64,000 nt of DNA from Actinocrinis sp035653575 (GTDB lineage Bacteria; Actinomycetota; Actinomycetes; Streptomycetales; Catenulisporaceae), in assembly GCF_035653575.1 (NCBI RefSeq), contig NZ_DASRBQ010000068.1, forward strand, positions 25,946 through 89,945, given 5' to 3'. The notes beneath the pieces were generated by a model. The model saw only the letters and a program-made list of their open reading frames with translations. It had not been told where the DNA came from and ran no database searches. A program made the translations under genes and the position numbers. This document shows, piece after piece, positions 1 to 8,474 of the stretch (its first letter is position 1; every line of letters starts with the position of its first letter).

Positions 1-63
1 TGCGTCCGCGGGTTCAGACGTGGCGGCGTTCGACGACGCCGCGGCGTTCTGAGCGGTCATCAT
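1..63 (-). CDS. N-terminus of probable ABC sugar permease (partial)
   Basis: Only the first 20 or so codons are inside the window. They begin with two tandem ATG codons (at 63 and 60) and read as a hydrophilic Ala/Asn/Ser-rich tail, M(M)TAQNAAASSNAATSEP. Actinobacterial binding-protein-dependent sugar permeases of the MalF type often start with such a cytoplasmic tail before the first membrane segment. The gene starts about 10 bases after the stop of the binding lipoprotein, on the same strand, which is the usual order for a sugar importer operon. No strong Shine-Dalgarno sequence is seen, so translation may be coupled to the upstream gene. The function rests on position only, since no transmembrane segment is visible. 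Confidence 0.5.
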   Translation of the reverse strand, partial: MMTAQNAAASSNAATSEPADA

Positions 64-73
64 GCTGTGCGGC

Positions 74-1354
74 CTACCGGGTCGCCGTCAGCAGCGGGTC
101 GATGTCAGCGGCGGCCTTGTCCAGCGCGGCCTGCACCGACGTGCTCCCGGTGAACGCCGGGGTCAGGTCGTCCTGCAGCACGGTGTCGATCTGCGGGGCC
201 TGCGGCACCGAGGGGCGCGGCTTGGCGGTGGCCAGCTGCTTGATGAACGGGGCCAGCTCCGGCGAGGCCGCGGCCTCCTGGGCGCCCAGGGCCTGCACCA
301 CGGACATCTGCCCGGTCTTGGCCATCGCCAGCTGGAAGGTGGCGCTCTGGGTGAAGCGGATGAACTTCTCCGCCGCGTCCTGGTGCGCCGAGGCCGAGGT
401 CATCACGATGTCCTCGCCGCCGGTCACCGAGACCGAGCCGCCGGGCCCGGCCGGCACGGGGGAGTAGACCGGCTTGAAGCTCGGGTACTGGCCCGACCAG
501 ATCCCGGTCATCCACGGCCCGTCCAGGATGTTCGCGTACTGGCCCTTGGGCAGCCCGTCAGAGGTCTGCGTCGCGCCCTTGTCCCCGGTGATCAGCTTCG
601 GGATGTCGCCGGCCTTGTACAGGTCCACCAGCAGTTGCACGCCCGCCACGCTGGCCGGGCTGTTGAGGTAGCCGGTGGCCTTGGTCTGGTCCGCGTCGGT
701 CACCGAACCGCCGGCCGACCAGATCCACGGGTAGAGGTTCCAGCCCTGCAGGCCGCTGTCCGCGAACACCGCGACCTTCTTGGCGGCCAGCTTCGGCGCG
801 TCGGCCTTCAGCTCGTCGAAGGTGGCCGGCGGCGCGGCGATGCCCGCGGCCTTCAGCGCGTCCGGGTTGGAGATCAGCACCCTGGTGTTGGTGTCCAGCG
901 GCAGGCCGTAGTAGTGCCCGGAGAACAGGTTGGTCGCCACGGTCCCCGGATAGTCCGCCGCCGCGAGCGTCTTGTAGTCGCTCATCTTCTGGTCCAGCGG
1001 CGCGAACACCCCGAGGGCGCCGAGCTTGGGCACCCAGCCGAGGTCGGCGCGCACCAGGTCGGGCAGCTGGCCGCCGGCCGCGCCGGTGGTCAGCTTCTGC
1101 AGCATCGAGTCGTAGGGGATGTCGACGTACTGGATCTTGATCCCGGGGTTGGCCTTCTCGAAGGCCGGGATGATCGTGTTGTTCAGGGCGTCGGTCTGGG
1201 TCTTGTTGCCGCCGTTGCCGTAGGTGCCCCAGAAGGTGAGCGTGACGGGACCGGAGGAGGCGGCCGGGGAGCTTGCCGACGAGCAGGCGCCGAGCAGCGA
1301 CGCGCACAGCGCGGCCGCTCCCAGCATCAGTGCGCGGTCGTGACGACGACTCAT
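74..1354 (-). CDS. ABC transporter extracellular sugar-binding lipoprotein
   Basis: A family 1 extracellular solute-binding protein of about 426 residues, which would capture an oligosaccharide outside the membrane and hand it to the permease. The start at 1354 was chosen because AGGAG lies 8 bases upstream; another ATG two codons earlier would sit too close to it, and a longer reading to 1474 has no signal peptide. The N-terminus is a lipoprotein signal with lipobox L21-G22-A23-C24. The mature part opens with TLTFWGTYG and contains the family's typical blocks (DLVRADLGW, GLPLDTNTR, NILDGPWMTGIW, TGGEDIVM). A partial permease follows directly. The ligand is not readable from sequence; the nearby GH15 and GH78 genes suggest a glucan or rhamnose-containing oligosaccharide. 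Confidence 0.9.
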   Translation of the reverse strand: MSRRHDRALMLGAAALCASLLGACSSASSPAASSGPVTLTFWGTYGNGGNKTQTDALNNTIIPAFEKANPGIKIQYVDIPYDSMLQKLTTGAAGGQLPDLVRADLGWVPKLGALGVFAPLDQKMSDYKTLAAADYPGTVATNLFSGHYYGLPLDTNTRVLISNPDALKAAGIAAPPATFDELKADAPKLAAKKVAVFADSGLQGWNLYPWIWSAGGSVTDADQTKATGYLNSPASVAGVQLLVDLYKAGDIPKLITGDKGATQTSDGLPKGQYANILDGPWMTGIWSGQYPSFKPVYSPVPAGPGGSVSVTGGEDIVMTSASAHQDAAEKFIRFTQSATFQLAMAKTGQMSVVQALGAQEAAASPELAPFIKQLATAKPRPSVPQAPQIDTVLQDDLTPAFTGSTSVQAALDKAAADIDPLLTATR

Positions 1355-1456
1355 GTCCATGACTCCTGTGTCGTGGTGAGGGGCTGGATGGGAGGTGTGT
1401 GTCGGGAGGAGCCGGGGCCGCACCGCCTGAGCGTCGGTGCTGCGCCCCCGGCCGGG

Positions 1457-1483
1457 ATTGTTTTCGTTCGCCAAGCAAACTAT
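1457..1483. promoter_or_regulatory. Candidate ROK-type operator upstream of the sugar importer
   Basis: An imperfect 27-bp inverted repeat centred on 1470. On the minus strand its left half reads ATAGTTTGCTT, and 8 of 13 half-site positions match by symmetry. It resembles the TTAGTTTG-type half-sites of ROK/XylR repressors. It lies about 100-130 bp before the binding-protein start and next to the ROK gene. A similar site lies before the GH15 gene (5822-5846). Confidence 0.45.
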
Positions 1484-1568
1484 TCGAGGCCGTATCCGGT
1501 CCGGCTCGGATAGCAGGGGTTTTACAGTGCGTTTCGCGCGGCGCCGCGGTTCTCGCGGCGCTGTTCTC

Positions 1569-2789
1569 CTACACCTGGATCTCGCCGGTGAGCGTCATCA
1601 GCGAGCGCAGTACGCCGTGGCGCAGCATGGTGGCCGCGGCGCCGCGGGCCCAGGTCTCGTCGGGCAGCGGGCGCACCACCAGGCGGCAGTCCCGCCCGGC
1701 GGTGGAGAAGCTGGAGCGGGCCAGTTCCTCGCTCAGCGCGTCGATGATCAGATCGGAGGCGCTGATGCCCTCGCCGGAGAGGATCACCACCGGCGGGTTG
1801 ATCAGGTTGACCAGGCCGGCCAGGCCCTGGCCCAGCGCCCGGCCGGCCTCGACGAACACCTGCCGGGCCACCGGGTCGCCGCCGTGCGCGATCTCCACCG
1901 CCTCGGCGAGGCTGCCCGGGGCCCGCCCGCCGCGCTCGCCGATCGCCCGCACGATCGCCTCGTCGCTGGCGAAGGCCTCGATGCAGCCGCGCTTGCCGCA
2001 GTGGCACAGCGGGCCGCGCGGGTCGACGATGTTGTGCCCGAACTCGCCGGCCGCGCCGCTCGCGCCGTGCAGCAACTGGTCGTCGATGACGATCGCGCCG
2101 CCGACGCCCGCGCCCACGGTGACCACCGCGAAGGAGGAGGTGTCCCGCCCGGCGCCGAACCACTGCTCGGCGACGGCCAGGGTGTTGACGTCGTTCTCGA
2201 TGAGCACCGGCAGGTGCAGCGCGTCGGCGAGCATCCGCTGCAGCGGCACGTCGCGCCAGTCCTCCAGCATCGGGGAGAAGCGCACCACGCCGCGGCGCCC
2301 GTCGACGTGGCCGCCGAGCCCGACGCCGACGCCGACCGTGCTGCTCGCGCCGCCGTCGGCGCGGCTGAGCAGGTCCCGGGTCAGGTCGGCCACCGCCGCC
2401 GCGACCGTGTCCGGCCGCGGGTCGGCCAGCGGCACCCGCCTGGACTGCAGCACCTCGGCGTGCAGGTCGACCACGACGCCGATCAGCTCCCCGCTGGTCA
2501 CCTTCACGCCGACGGCGTTGTGCCGCTTGGCGTCGATGACCAGCGGGATCAGCGGGCGGCCGGGGCCTTCGGAGTAGCCCTCCTGCTCGGTCACGTAGCC
2601 GCCCGCGATCATCGGCTTGACCAGTTTGGTCACCGCGGCCTGGGACATCCCGATGGCCCGCGCCGCGTCGCGCCGGGAGATCGGTCCGCGCGTGAGGATG
2701 GCCGTGAACAGCGCGGCCAGGTTGCGTTCACGCGAGGACCACTGCTCCGGCTGGTGCGGCGCGGTACGGTCCATCGTCTCCGGCATCAT
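1569..2789 (-). CDS. ROK family transcriptional repressor
   Basis: A 406-residue NagC/XylR-type repressor. The N-terminal winged helix (about residues 20-85, with ISRRDAARAIGMSQAAVTKL) is followed by a sugar-kinase-fold ROK domain. That domain shows the cysteine-rich zinc signature CHCGKRGCIEAFAS and the glycine-rich VGAGVGGAIV block. ROK repressors normally release DNA when they bind the imported sugar or its phosphate. The start has AAGGAA about 6 bases upstream. The gene sits just upstream of the importer in the same direction, with 214 bp between them holding an operator-like palindrome. It is probably the local regulator of the importer and of GH15. The effector is unknown. Confidence 0.93.
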   Translation of the reverse strand: MMPETMDRTAPHQPEQWSSRERNLAALFTAILTRGPISRRDAARAIGMSQAAVTKLVKPMIAGGYVTEQEGYSEGPGRPLIPLVIDAKRHNAVGVKVTSGELIGVVVDLHAEVLQSRRVPLADPRPDTVAAAVADLTRDLLSRADGGASSTVGVGVGLGGHVDGRRGVVRFSPMLEDWRDVPLQRMLADALHLPVLIENDVNTLAVAEQWFGAGRDTSSFAVVTVGAGVGGAIVIDDQLLHGASGAAGEFGHNIVDPRGPLCHCGKRGCIEAFASDEAIVRAIGERGGRAPGSLAEAVEIAHGGDPVARQVFVEAGRALGQGLAGLVNLINPPVVILSGEGISASDLIIDALSEELARSSFSTAGRDCRLVVRPLPDETWARGAAATMLRHGVLRSLMTLTGEIQV

Positions 2790-2896
2790 CGCTCTTCCTT
2801 GCTCGAAGGTTCGTCGCCTGAGGTCGTCGGGGAAAGTGTGCCCCAGGCCGGGGCGTCAGCGTGTCAGGGTTCCACTACGGTCACCATCCTCGAAAG

Positions 2897-5683
2897 TCAC
2901 CGCACGTTTCCGTAGAGCGCCGCGGTGGCCGAGGCGGTGAGCCGGTAGAGCAGGGTGCTCGTGTCGTCCTCGGTCCAGGCAAGCGTCGTCGGGTTCTGGT
3001 GTTCCAGCTCGATGGTCAGCGGCTCCACCGTCCCGTTCGCGGTGCCGGAGCTGGCCAGCGCGGAGCGGGGGATCACCAGCTCGACCCGGCCGGTGGCGGG
3101 GTCCCACTGCGGCGCGATGACGCTGGTGATGTCGGCGTCCTGCACCCACGCGCCGTTGGCCACGTGGTAGTGCAGGTAGCGGTTGTCGCTGGAGCGGCGC
3201 GCCACCAGGTAGGAGACCGGGCGCGGCAGCGTCGAGCCGTCGATGCCGACGGTGGTCGTCGCGGTCGCGGCGCCGGAGTAGTCCGCCGCGTAGACGTCCA
3301 CGCCGAACTCGGTGGCGGTCTGGTAGTTGGGCAGGTGCCCGTCGGCGTTGTCGACCCGCACGTACAGGTTCGAGTCGTCGTTGGCGACCGCGACGTTGCG
3401 GATGTCGGTGTCCGGATCGCCGTTGGCGTTGTCGCCGACCTGGTCGGTGAAGTAGGGCACCGAGGACCACTGCGGCCAGTCGCCGGTCGTACCCGCGTCC
3501 ACGGTGATGGTGGCGTTGGCGCCGGCCCTGGTCACCGTCGGGTAGACGCGGGTGTCGGTCTGACCGCCGTAGGCCAGCGCGGCCAGCACGTACCAGGCGC
3601 CGGTGACCGGCTCGACCATGGTGGAGACGATCGGCTTCTGCGTCACGTTCGAGGTGGCCTCGCCGGGGGGCATGTAGCCGGTCGCGGTGCGGGTGACGTA
3701 CCAGGTCAGGCGGTTGAGCGCGGTGATGGTGTCACCGGTGAAGATCTCCTGGATCGCCAGATACATGCTCATCTGCGGCCACGACGGTTCTGCGGCCAGC
3801 GCCTCGTTGCCGGCCGGGCTGTAGGGCGAGGTGTAGTAGAAGTTGTCGCCCTGATAGCGCGCGATGCCGTAGGTGTCGTGGGTCAGATCCGAGGTGACCG
3901 TCGAGACGTGCGAGGCGGCGCGGCTGCTGGCGGTGTCGATGACGCCGAGTACCAGCAGCATGTCGGAGGAGGAGTCGACCGGTGAGACGCGCGCGGTGTC
4001 GTCGGTGTTGACGGCGCGGTCGTAGTAGTTCGACGGGCCGTTCCACATTCCGGCCGGGCTGGCCAGCGAGGAGCGCTGCAGCGCGGTGGCGATGCTGCCG
4101 GCCGCGGAGCTCCAGCTGTCGGCCAGGGCGGTGTTGCCCTCGGCCTGGGCGTACAGCTCGGCGGCCCAGAGCCCGGCCTCGTAGGTGGCCTGGGTGAAGG
4201 CGTTGTACTCCTGGGTCTCCTCCCAGATGGAGAAGTCCGAGGGGCCGAAGCCGTTGCTCTGGATGCCGCCGGCGATGAACCCGGCGGACTTCTGCACCGC
4301 GGGCCACATGGCGTTGAGGAACGTGGTGTCCCCGGTCTGCTGGTAGTGGCGCAGCACGCCCATCAGGAAGATGCCGATGGAGTCGTTCTCCGGCTGCACG
4401 AAGCTGACGTACTGTCCGGTCCACTCGTTGTAGGTGGTGCCGAAGGAGCCGTCGGAGTTCTGCACGCTGATCAGCCAGTTGAAGTACTTCGCGGCCTCGG
4501 CGTGGTGGCCGGCGGTGTCCATGGCCAGCGCGGTGACGGCCGAGTCGCGGATCCAGGTCTTGTAGCCGTAGGCGATCGGGTTGGTGGCCGCGGGCCAGGT
4601 GCCCAGCACCGGGTTCTGGGTCTGCTTCATCACCACCAGCGACCGGTCGTAGGCGGTGGACAGGCCGGTGTCGGTGAACGTGGAGGTGACCCGCTTTCCG
4701 GCGGCCAGCCAGTTCGCGTAGTCGGTGGTCGTGGTCTGCTGCCACGAGGTGTCGCTCGAGGCGCGGGCGGTGTCGGCGGCGGCCAGCGCGTCGCTCTGGG
4801 TGGCGGCGATCGCCAGGTAGAACGAGGTGCTCACGGTGCTGTTGGCCGGGACCGAGACGAGCTTGGACAGGGCGATGTCGACGTTGCCGGCCGTGACGCT
4901 GGTGTTGCCGGGCAGGCTGCCGTTCGCGTCGAAGGCGTACCAGGGCGCGACCGTGGCGCTGGAGGTGTTCGAGACGGTGTCGTCGCCGACCTGGTGGCCG
5001 CTGGAGGCGCCGAAGGAGCCGAGCACGATCTGGTACTGGCCGCTGGCGGACATGTCGGCGACGTCGGCGTCGCGGGTCGAGTCGTAGGTGGCGTGCACCG
5101 TGGCGCCCGAGCCGGAACCGGTGTTGTTCAGGTGCACCGAGTCCAGCACGTTCATCGTGACGGCCGAGCCGGTGGTGTTGGTCAGCCGGTAGGTCACGAC
5201 CATGAAGTGCTGGTTGGGGACCATCGCGTAGTCGCGGCCGATGCTCACCGGCATCGCGGTGCCGGAGTAGGGCCCGTAGTCCGAGCGCAGGATGCCGCCC
5301 GAGTCGAGGTAGCCGGTGGCCGCGGAGAAGTTGTGCACCTGGTCGTACTTCACGCCGTGGGTCTCGTCGCGGAAGAAGCCGGTGTAGTCGACGATCTGGT
5401 TGATGGCGGACCCGGCGGAGGCGGCGCCGTTCGGGGAGTAGTGCAGCTCGCCGAGGCGCGGTCCGTACTGGGTGTTGCTGTCAGTCTGCGCCAGCTGCGG
5501 CGCCATCCAGATGCCGGTGGTGTCGCTCCAGTTGTTCATGTAGAGCGACCTGGCCGTCTCGGCGGACGGCTGGGTCGGGCTCGCCGCTCCGGCCGGCCCG
5601 GCGGCGAGCACCGACGCGGACACGGCCCCGGCTATGACGACGGCTCCGGCCGTCGCCGATCCGACGAGTCTTCGGAATCTCAT
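2897..5683 (-). CDS. Secreted GH15 glucodextranase/glucoamylase-like enzyme
   Basis: A 928-residue secreted protein with a Sec signal peptide ending near AGAAS (about residues 30-35). It has an N-terminal beta-sandwich (about 35-310), an alpha/alpha-barrel catalytic part (about 330-710, with YGYKTWIRDSA and QPENDSIGIF) and a C-terminal DOMON/CBM9-like domain (about 725-925). This three-part layout is that of GH15 glucodextranases, which release glucose from alpha-glucans. W487-E488-E489 fits the GH15 general acid motif; the catalytic base was not fixed. The nearby ROK gene and importer suggest that the products are taken up by that system. Exact specificity (alpha-1,6, alpha-1,4 or other) cannot be called. 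Confidence 0.85.
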   Translation of the reverse strand: MRFRRLVGSATAGAVVIAGAVSASVLAAGPAGAASPTQPSAETARSLYMNNWSDTTGIWMAPQLAQTDSNTQYGPRLGELHYSPNGAASAGSAINQIVDYTGFFRDETHGVKYDQVHNFSAATGYLDSGGILRSDYGPYSGTAMPVSIGRDYAMVPNQHFMVVTYRLTNTTGSAVTMNVLDSVHLNNTGSGSGATVHATYDSTRDADVADMSASGQYQIVLGSFGASSGHQVGDDTVSNTSSATVAPWYAFDANGSLPGNTSVTAGNVDIALSKLVSVPANSTVSTSFYLAIAATQSDALAAADTARASSDTSWQQTTTTDYANWLAAGKRVTSTFTDTGLSTAYDRSLVVMKQTQNPVLGTWPAATNPIAYGYKTWIRDSAVTALAMDTAGHHAEAAKYFNWLISVQNSDGSFGTTYNEWTGQYVSFVQPENDSIGIFLMGVLRHYQQTGDTTFLNAMWPAVQKSAGFIAGGIQSNGFGPSDFSIWEETQEYNAFTQATYEAGLWAAELYAQAEGNTALADSWSSAAGSIATALQRSSLASPAGMWNGPSNYYDRAVNTDDTARVSPVDSSSDMLLVLGVIDTASSRAASHVSTVTSDLTHDTYGIARYQGDNFYYTSPYSPAGNEALAAEPSWPQMSMYLAIQEIFTGDTITALNRLTWYVTRTATGYMPPGEATSNVTQKPIVSTMVEPVTGAWYVLAALAYGGQTDTRVYPTVTRAGANATITVDAGTTGDWPQWSSVPYFTDQVGDNANGDPDTDIRNVAVANDDSNLYVRVDNADGHLPNYQTATEFGVDVYAADYSGAATATTTVGIDGSTLPRPVSYLVARRSSDNRYLHYHVANGAWVQDADITSVIAPQWDPATGRVELVIPRSALASSGTANGTVEPLTIELEHQNPTTLAWTEDDTSTLLYRLTASATAALYGNVR

Positions 5684-5821
5684 CCCTGGCAGCCTCTCCT
5701 GCTTCGTTGCAGACGTGCATGATCGGACGTGGATGATCGAACTGCAGGTCGGCCGACCTGATGCGAGGCCCGGAGGGCGTGAGTCGCGGGGCGGCTCCGG
5801 GTGCGAACAGTGTCGTGCGAG

Positions 5822-5846
5822 TTAATTCCTTTTGTCAAGCAACTAA
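5822..5846. promoter_or_regulatory. Candidate ROK operator upstream of GH15
   Basis: A 25-bp inverted repeat. On the minus strand the arms are TTAGTTGCTT and AAGGAATTAA around a 5-bp spacer, with 8 of 10 arm positions symmetric. It lies about 140 bp before the GH15 start in a 316-bp gene-free stretch (5684-5999) and shares CAAGCAA...CTA..TCG with the site at 1457-1483. It is markedly AT-rich against its surroundings. The rest of the stretch shows no coding signal. Confidence 0.5.
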
Positions 5847-5999
5847 TCGCGCGTCAGGCGGGGGTTGCCTGACCTGCGGCGAATCACCGGCGGACGCGCG
5901 CTCGGATCCAGCGGTCGACGGCTACACGCGAGCCGGGGACTAGCGGTTACGGGCCGGGACTATGGGTGTGCGCGTGCCGCGGCCCGGCTCCTTCGCGAA

Positions 6000-6509
6000 T
6001 CAGTCTTCGTCAGCGGCGGCGTGGGCGCGTCCGGCCACCGCCGCGGCCGCGCCCACGGTGCGCCGCCAATCCGGGCCGATCGTCTCGGCCAGGGCCTGGC
6101 ACACCGCCGCGGCCAGATCCGGGCCCTTCTCCGCGAGCAGCCGCCGCGCCTTCGCGGTCAGCGTCAGGGCGATCCCGCGCCGGTCCCCGCTCACCGACTC
6201 ACGGGTGACCAGGCCGAAGTGGCTCAGGCAGCCGACCTGGTAGGTCAGGCGCGTCTTGGGCCGCCCGAGCAGCTCCGCGATCTGCGTCATCCGCAGGCTG
6301 GCGCCCGGCTGCTCGGCCAGGAGGCACAGCACGAGGAACTCGTCGTGCGAGATGCCGAAGGTCTGCTTGACCTGCTTGGCCATGATCTGCTCGACCGTTC
6401 CGGCCGCCGAGAGCAGCCGCATCCACAGCCGCAGTTCCTCCGGTAGCCGCGTACCCGTGTCCCCGGGCGCGCCGGTCCCGGGGCGGGCGGGCTCCGCGTC
6501 GTTGGTCAT
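6000..6509 (-). CDS. MarR family transcriptional regulator
   Basis: A 169-residue winged-helix regulator. The central part (about residues 45-110: ISHDEFLVLCLLAEQPG, then RMTQIAELLGRPKTRLTYQVGCLSHFGLVTRE) is a typical MarR DNA-binding domain with the basic wing SGDRRG. It is divergent from the YceI-like gene, and two near-identical palindromes lie between them, so it probably represses both itself and yceI. The start at 6509 gives the expected MarR length. An in-frame ATG at 6545 would place one operator inside the coding region and is less likely. No clear ribosome binding site stands before 6509, so the start is uncertain. Confidence 0.9.
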   Translation of the reverse strand: MTNDAEPARPGTGAPGDTGTRLPEELRLWMRLLSAAGTVEQIMAKQVKQTFGISHDEFLVLCLLAEQPGASLRMTQIAELLGRPKTRLTYQVGCLSHFGLVTRESVSGDRRGIALTLTAKARRLLAEKGPDLAAAVCQALAETIGPDWRRTVGAAAAVAGRAHAAADED

Positions 6510-6525
6510 GCTCCATCGTAGCTGT

Positions 6526-6571
6526 CGTCCAAATTTGGATTTCATGCTAGCGTGACGTTCAAATTTGGACG
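6526..6571. promoter_or_regulatory. Twin MarR operators
   Basis: Two 16-bp palindromes lie in the MarR/YceI divergent region: CGTCCAAATTTGGATT (6526-6541) and CGTTCAAATTTGGACG (6556-6571). Both have the core TCAAATTTGG or TCCAAATTTGG, and their centres are exactly 30 bp (about three helical turns) apart. This is the expected architecture for a MarR dimer pair controlling a divergent promoter. Confidence 0.8.
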
Positions 6572-6629
6572 AGTGCTTCGGTGCCCGCCCGCTTGACCAA
6601 TCGCCGTCCGCCCTTCGCAGGAGACTTCG

Positions 6630-7142
6630 ATGACCGCCAGCGCCCCCGGCCAGTTCGTACTCGACACCGCGCGTTCCACCATCGCCTTCCGGCACAAGAC
6701 CATGTGGGGCCTGGTGACCGTCAAAGGCGCCTTCAAGGACGTCAGCGGCGAAGGCAAGCTCGACGCGGACGGAACCGCCACAGGCGTGATCAACGTGCGC
6801 GCCGACTCCGTCGACACGAAGAACAGCACCCGCGACAGGCACCTGCGCTCCGACGACTTCTTCGCCGCCGAGCGGTTCCCGGTCATCAAGTTCGACGTGC
6901 TCAGCGCCGTGCAGAACGCGGACGGCACCGTGCGCGTCGAGGGGCTGCTGACCGTCCGCGAGGTCACCCAGGCCCTCACCATCACCGCCACGCTCGCCGC
7001 GACCGAGCCCGCGAGCATCACGCTGACGACGCAGTTCGACGTCGACCGCGCCGCCTTCGGGATCACGTGGAATCAAATAGGCATGTTGCGCGGCGCCGCG
7101 ACTGTCACGGCCACCCTGCGTTTCACGCGCACCGGAAGCTGA
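6630..7142 (+). CDS. YceI-family lipid-binding protein
   Basis: A 170-residue YceI-like protein: a lipocalin-like beta-barrel family that binds polyisoprenoid or similar amphiphilic ligands. The sequence has the family hallmarks FVLDTARSTIAFRHKTMWG near the start, GVINVRADSVDTKN, the HLRSDDFFAAERFPVIKF block and a C-terminal strand RGAATVTATLRF. No signal peptide is visible, so the protein is probably cytoplasmic, as in many actinobacterial members. AGGAG lies 6 bases before the ATG. The divergent MarR gene with twin operators is a common partnership for this family and suggests induction by a small hydrophobic compound or stress. The ligand is unknown. Confidence 0.9.
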   Translation: MTASAPGQFVLDTARSTIAFRHKTMWGLVTVKGAFKDVSGEGKLDADGTATGVINVRADSVDTKNSTRDRHLRSDDFFAAERFPVIKFDVLSAVQNADGTVRVEGLLTVREVTQALTITATLAATEPASITLTTQFDVDRAAFGITWNQIGMLRGAATVTATLRFTRTGS

Positions 7143-7233
7143 GCGCCGCGGCCACCGCGGCACGCGGGGTATAAGTGCTGGCAGCGGCGGCCGCGGTCAT
7201 AGCCTTGGCTGGGGCCCGGCCGGGGCGCGTGCT

Positions 7234-7512
7234 CTAGCGCGGCTGGTCGGCTCGGCCGACCAGGATGATGCGCACCGCGTGCGTAATCTCGCTGACCGCG
7301 TAGATGATCCGCAGGTGGCCGACCTGAAGGCGGCGGTAGGTGCCGGATCCGCCCAGCGCGGTGGAGTCGGCCGGCCGCGGATCGGCGGCCAGCTGGTGGA
7401 CGGCCGGGATCACGCCCGCGGCCGCGTCGGGGTAGGTCTTGGCGAGCGTGGACAGCTGCTCGATCGCCTCGGGTTCCCAGGTCAGCTCGTAGAGGACGGC
7501 GTCGTCTCTCAC
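7234..7512 (-). CDS. RelE/ParE-family toxin
   Basis: A 92-residue RelE-type protein. The fold signature is visible: LYELTWEPEAIEQLSTLAK at the N-terminus, the LAADPRPADSTALGG loop, then YRRLQVGHLRIIYAV and a final strand VRIILVGRAD. RelE toxins cleave mRNA, often at the ribosome; ParE relatives poison gyrase, and sequence alone does not settle which applies. It starts with GTG in a four-base overlap (GTGA) with the upstream antitoxin stop, implying translational coupling. Conserved basic residues (R60, R61, R68) fit an mRNase, but the activity is inferred. Confidence 0.88.
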   Translation of the reverse strand: MRDDAVLYELTWEPEAIEQLSTLAKTYPDAAAGVIPAVHQLAADPRPADSTALGGSGTYRRLQVGHLRIIYAVSEITHAVRIILVGRADQPR

Positions 7513-7778
7513 AAGGGGCGGCCGTCCGGCGCCAAGCCGAACTGCGCGGCGACCTCAGCGTGCGGGACGGTGGCGCGGCTTTGCGCGCTGACCCGCTCGG
7601 CCTCGGCCAGGTCCCGGGCGTCCTCCAGCTGCCGGTAGTACGCCAGCCGCTCCGGGCTGATCAGCACCGCGGCCGGTTCGCCGTGCTCGGTCAGCTCGAC
7701 GATCTCCCCGCCGTAGCGGGCCCGGTTGACGACCTTGCCCAGGTGCGCGCGAGCCTCGCTCAGCGTGTAGGTGGTCAC
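7509..7778 (-). CDS. Phd/YefM-family antitoxin
   Basis: An 89-residue antitoxin. The N-terminal DNA-binding part is typical Phd/YefM (TYTLSEARAHLGKVVNRARY, then VELTEHGEPAAVLISPE). The more acidic C-terminal half would wrap the toxin. It starts with GTG immediately after GCAGG and overlaps the toxin by four bases, the classic antitoxin-first order. A perfect 11-bp palindrome and a TACACT -10-like hexamer lie directly upstream, fitting autorepression by the antitoxin or the complex. Confidence 0.9.
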   Translation of the reverse strand: MTTYTLSEARAHLGKVVNRARYGGEIVELTEHGEPAAVLISPERLAYYRQLEDARDLAEAERVSAQSRATVPHAEVAAQFGLAPDGRPL

Positions 7779-7789
7779 CCTGCAAAGTG

Positions 7790-7800
7790 TACGATTCGTA
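7790..7800. promoter_or_regulatory. Toxin-antitoxin operator
   Basis: A perfect 11-bp palindrome TACGATTCGTA, 12 bases before the antitoxin GTG, abuts a possible -10 element (TACACT on the minus strand). Phd/YefM proteins bind short palindromes of this kind to autoregulate. Confidence 0.6.
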
Positions 7801-7848
7801 GCTTTTGCAGGCCAGGCCCTTTGGCGGATGGATTCGCGCCGTGCCGCG

Positions 7849-8409
7849 CTACTTTCCGGCGTCGTGCGCGGATTCGGCAGCCGCGGCTTCGGCCTTGGCG
7901 GCGACCTCGAGGCGGAAGTAGCCCGCCGAGTGGACCATCAGGGCCGCGAACCCGCTGACCAAGATCGCCACCCCGGCGGGCCACATGATGTGCCAGAAGC
8001 CGGCGACCACGCCGACGTACGCGAGCAGCTGTGCGAGCGACCGGGTGACGCGCACCGCGAGCGAGTTGGTCACCCGGCGCCGGAAGGTCTCCTGGTGGTT
8101 GACCATGAGCAGGGCGGCCAGCAGCGGGATGGCCACCGAGAACGCGATCACGCAGATCTTCGCCGACCAGTCCAGTCCGCTGACGGTCAGGAACGGCTGG
8201 ACCAGCACCAGGCCCATCGCGATCAGCCCGCCGTAGATCACGTTGTTCTGCCGGATGAACTCCTGCTGCTGCTCAGGCTCCTGCGAGGCCTGCTCGATCC
8301 ACGCCGTCTGCTGCCGCGCCTGCTCCACCGCCCGGCGCCGCGTCTCTTCCGCCGCCTGTCGGCTCTGTGCCGCCTGCTGCTCCCGGTCGACCGCCATGAC
8401 GGTCATCAT
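7849..8409 (-). CDS. Small membrane protein with N-terminal coiled coil
   Basis: A 186-residue protein of no recognised family. Residues 5-50 are charged and Gln/Ala/Arg-rich (DREQQAAQSRQAAEETRRR) and should form an amphipathic helix or coiled coil. Hydrophobic stretches follow: IYGGLIAMGLVLVQPFL, ICVIAFSVAIPLLAALLMV, LLAYVGVVAGFWHIMWPAG and VAILVSGFAALMVHS, that is about four membrane segments. The tail is Ala/Glu-rich. Several Met codons occur at the start (MMTVMAV) and none has a good ribosome binding site, so the start could be four codons later. It lies between the toxin-antitoxin pair and a GH78 gene on the same strand, with no functional link evident. Confidence 0.65.
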   Translation of the reverse strand: MMTVMAVDREQQAAQSRQAAEETRRRAVEQARQQTAWIEQASQEPEQQQEFIRQNNVIYGGLIAMGLVLVQPFLTVSGLDWSAKICVIAFSVAIPLLAALLMVNHQETFRRRVTNSLAVRVTRSLAQLLAYVGVVAGFWHIMWPAGVAILVSGFAALMVHSAGYFRLEVAAKAEAAAAESAHDAGK

Positions 8410-8474
8410 CGCAGGGCGGCCGCGCGAGCCGATCCCCGGTCACAGCTCGCGCGGCCTGGCTGCGGACCTCGTGG

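Noticed and set aside
7143..7233. GC-rich inverted blocks (CCGCGG-CCA-CCGCGG) between the YceI and RelE genes as a terminator
   Set aside because: The arms are short and overlap other partial repeats, so no single stable hairpin could be chosen.
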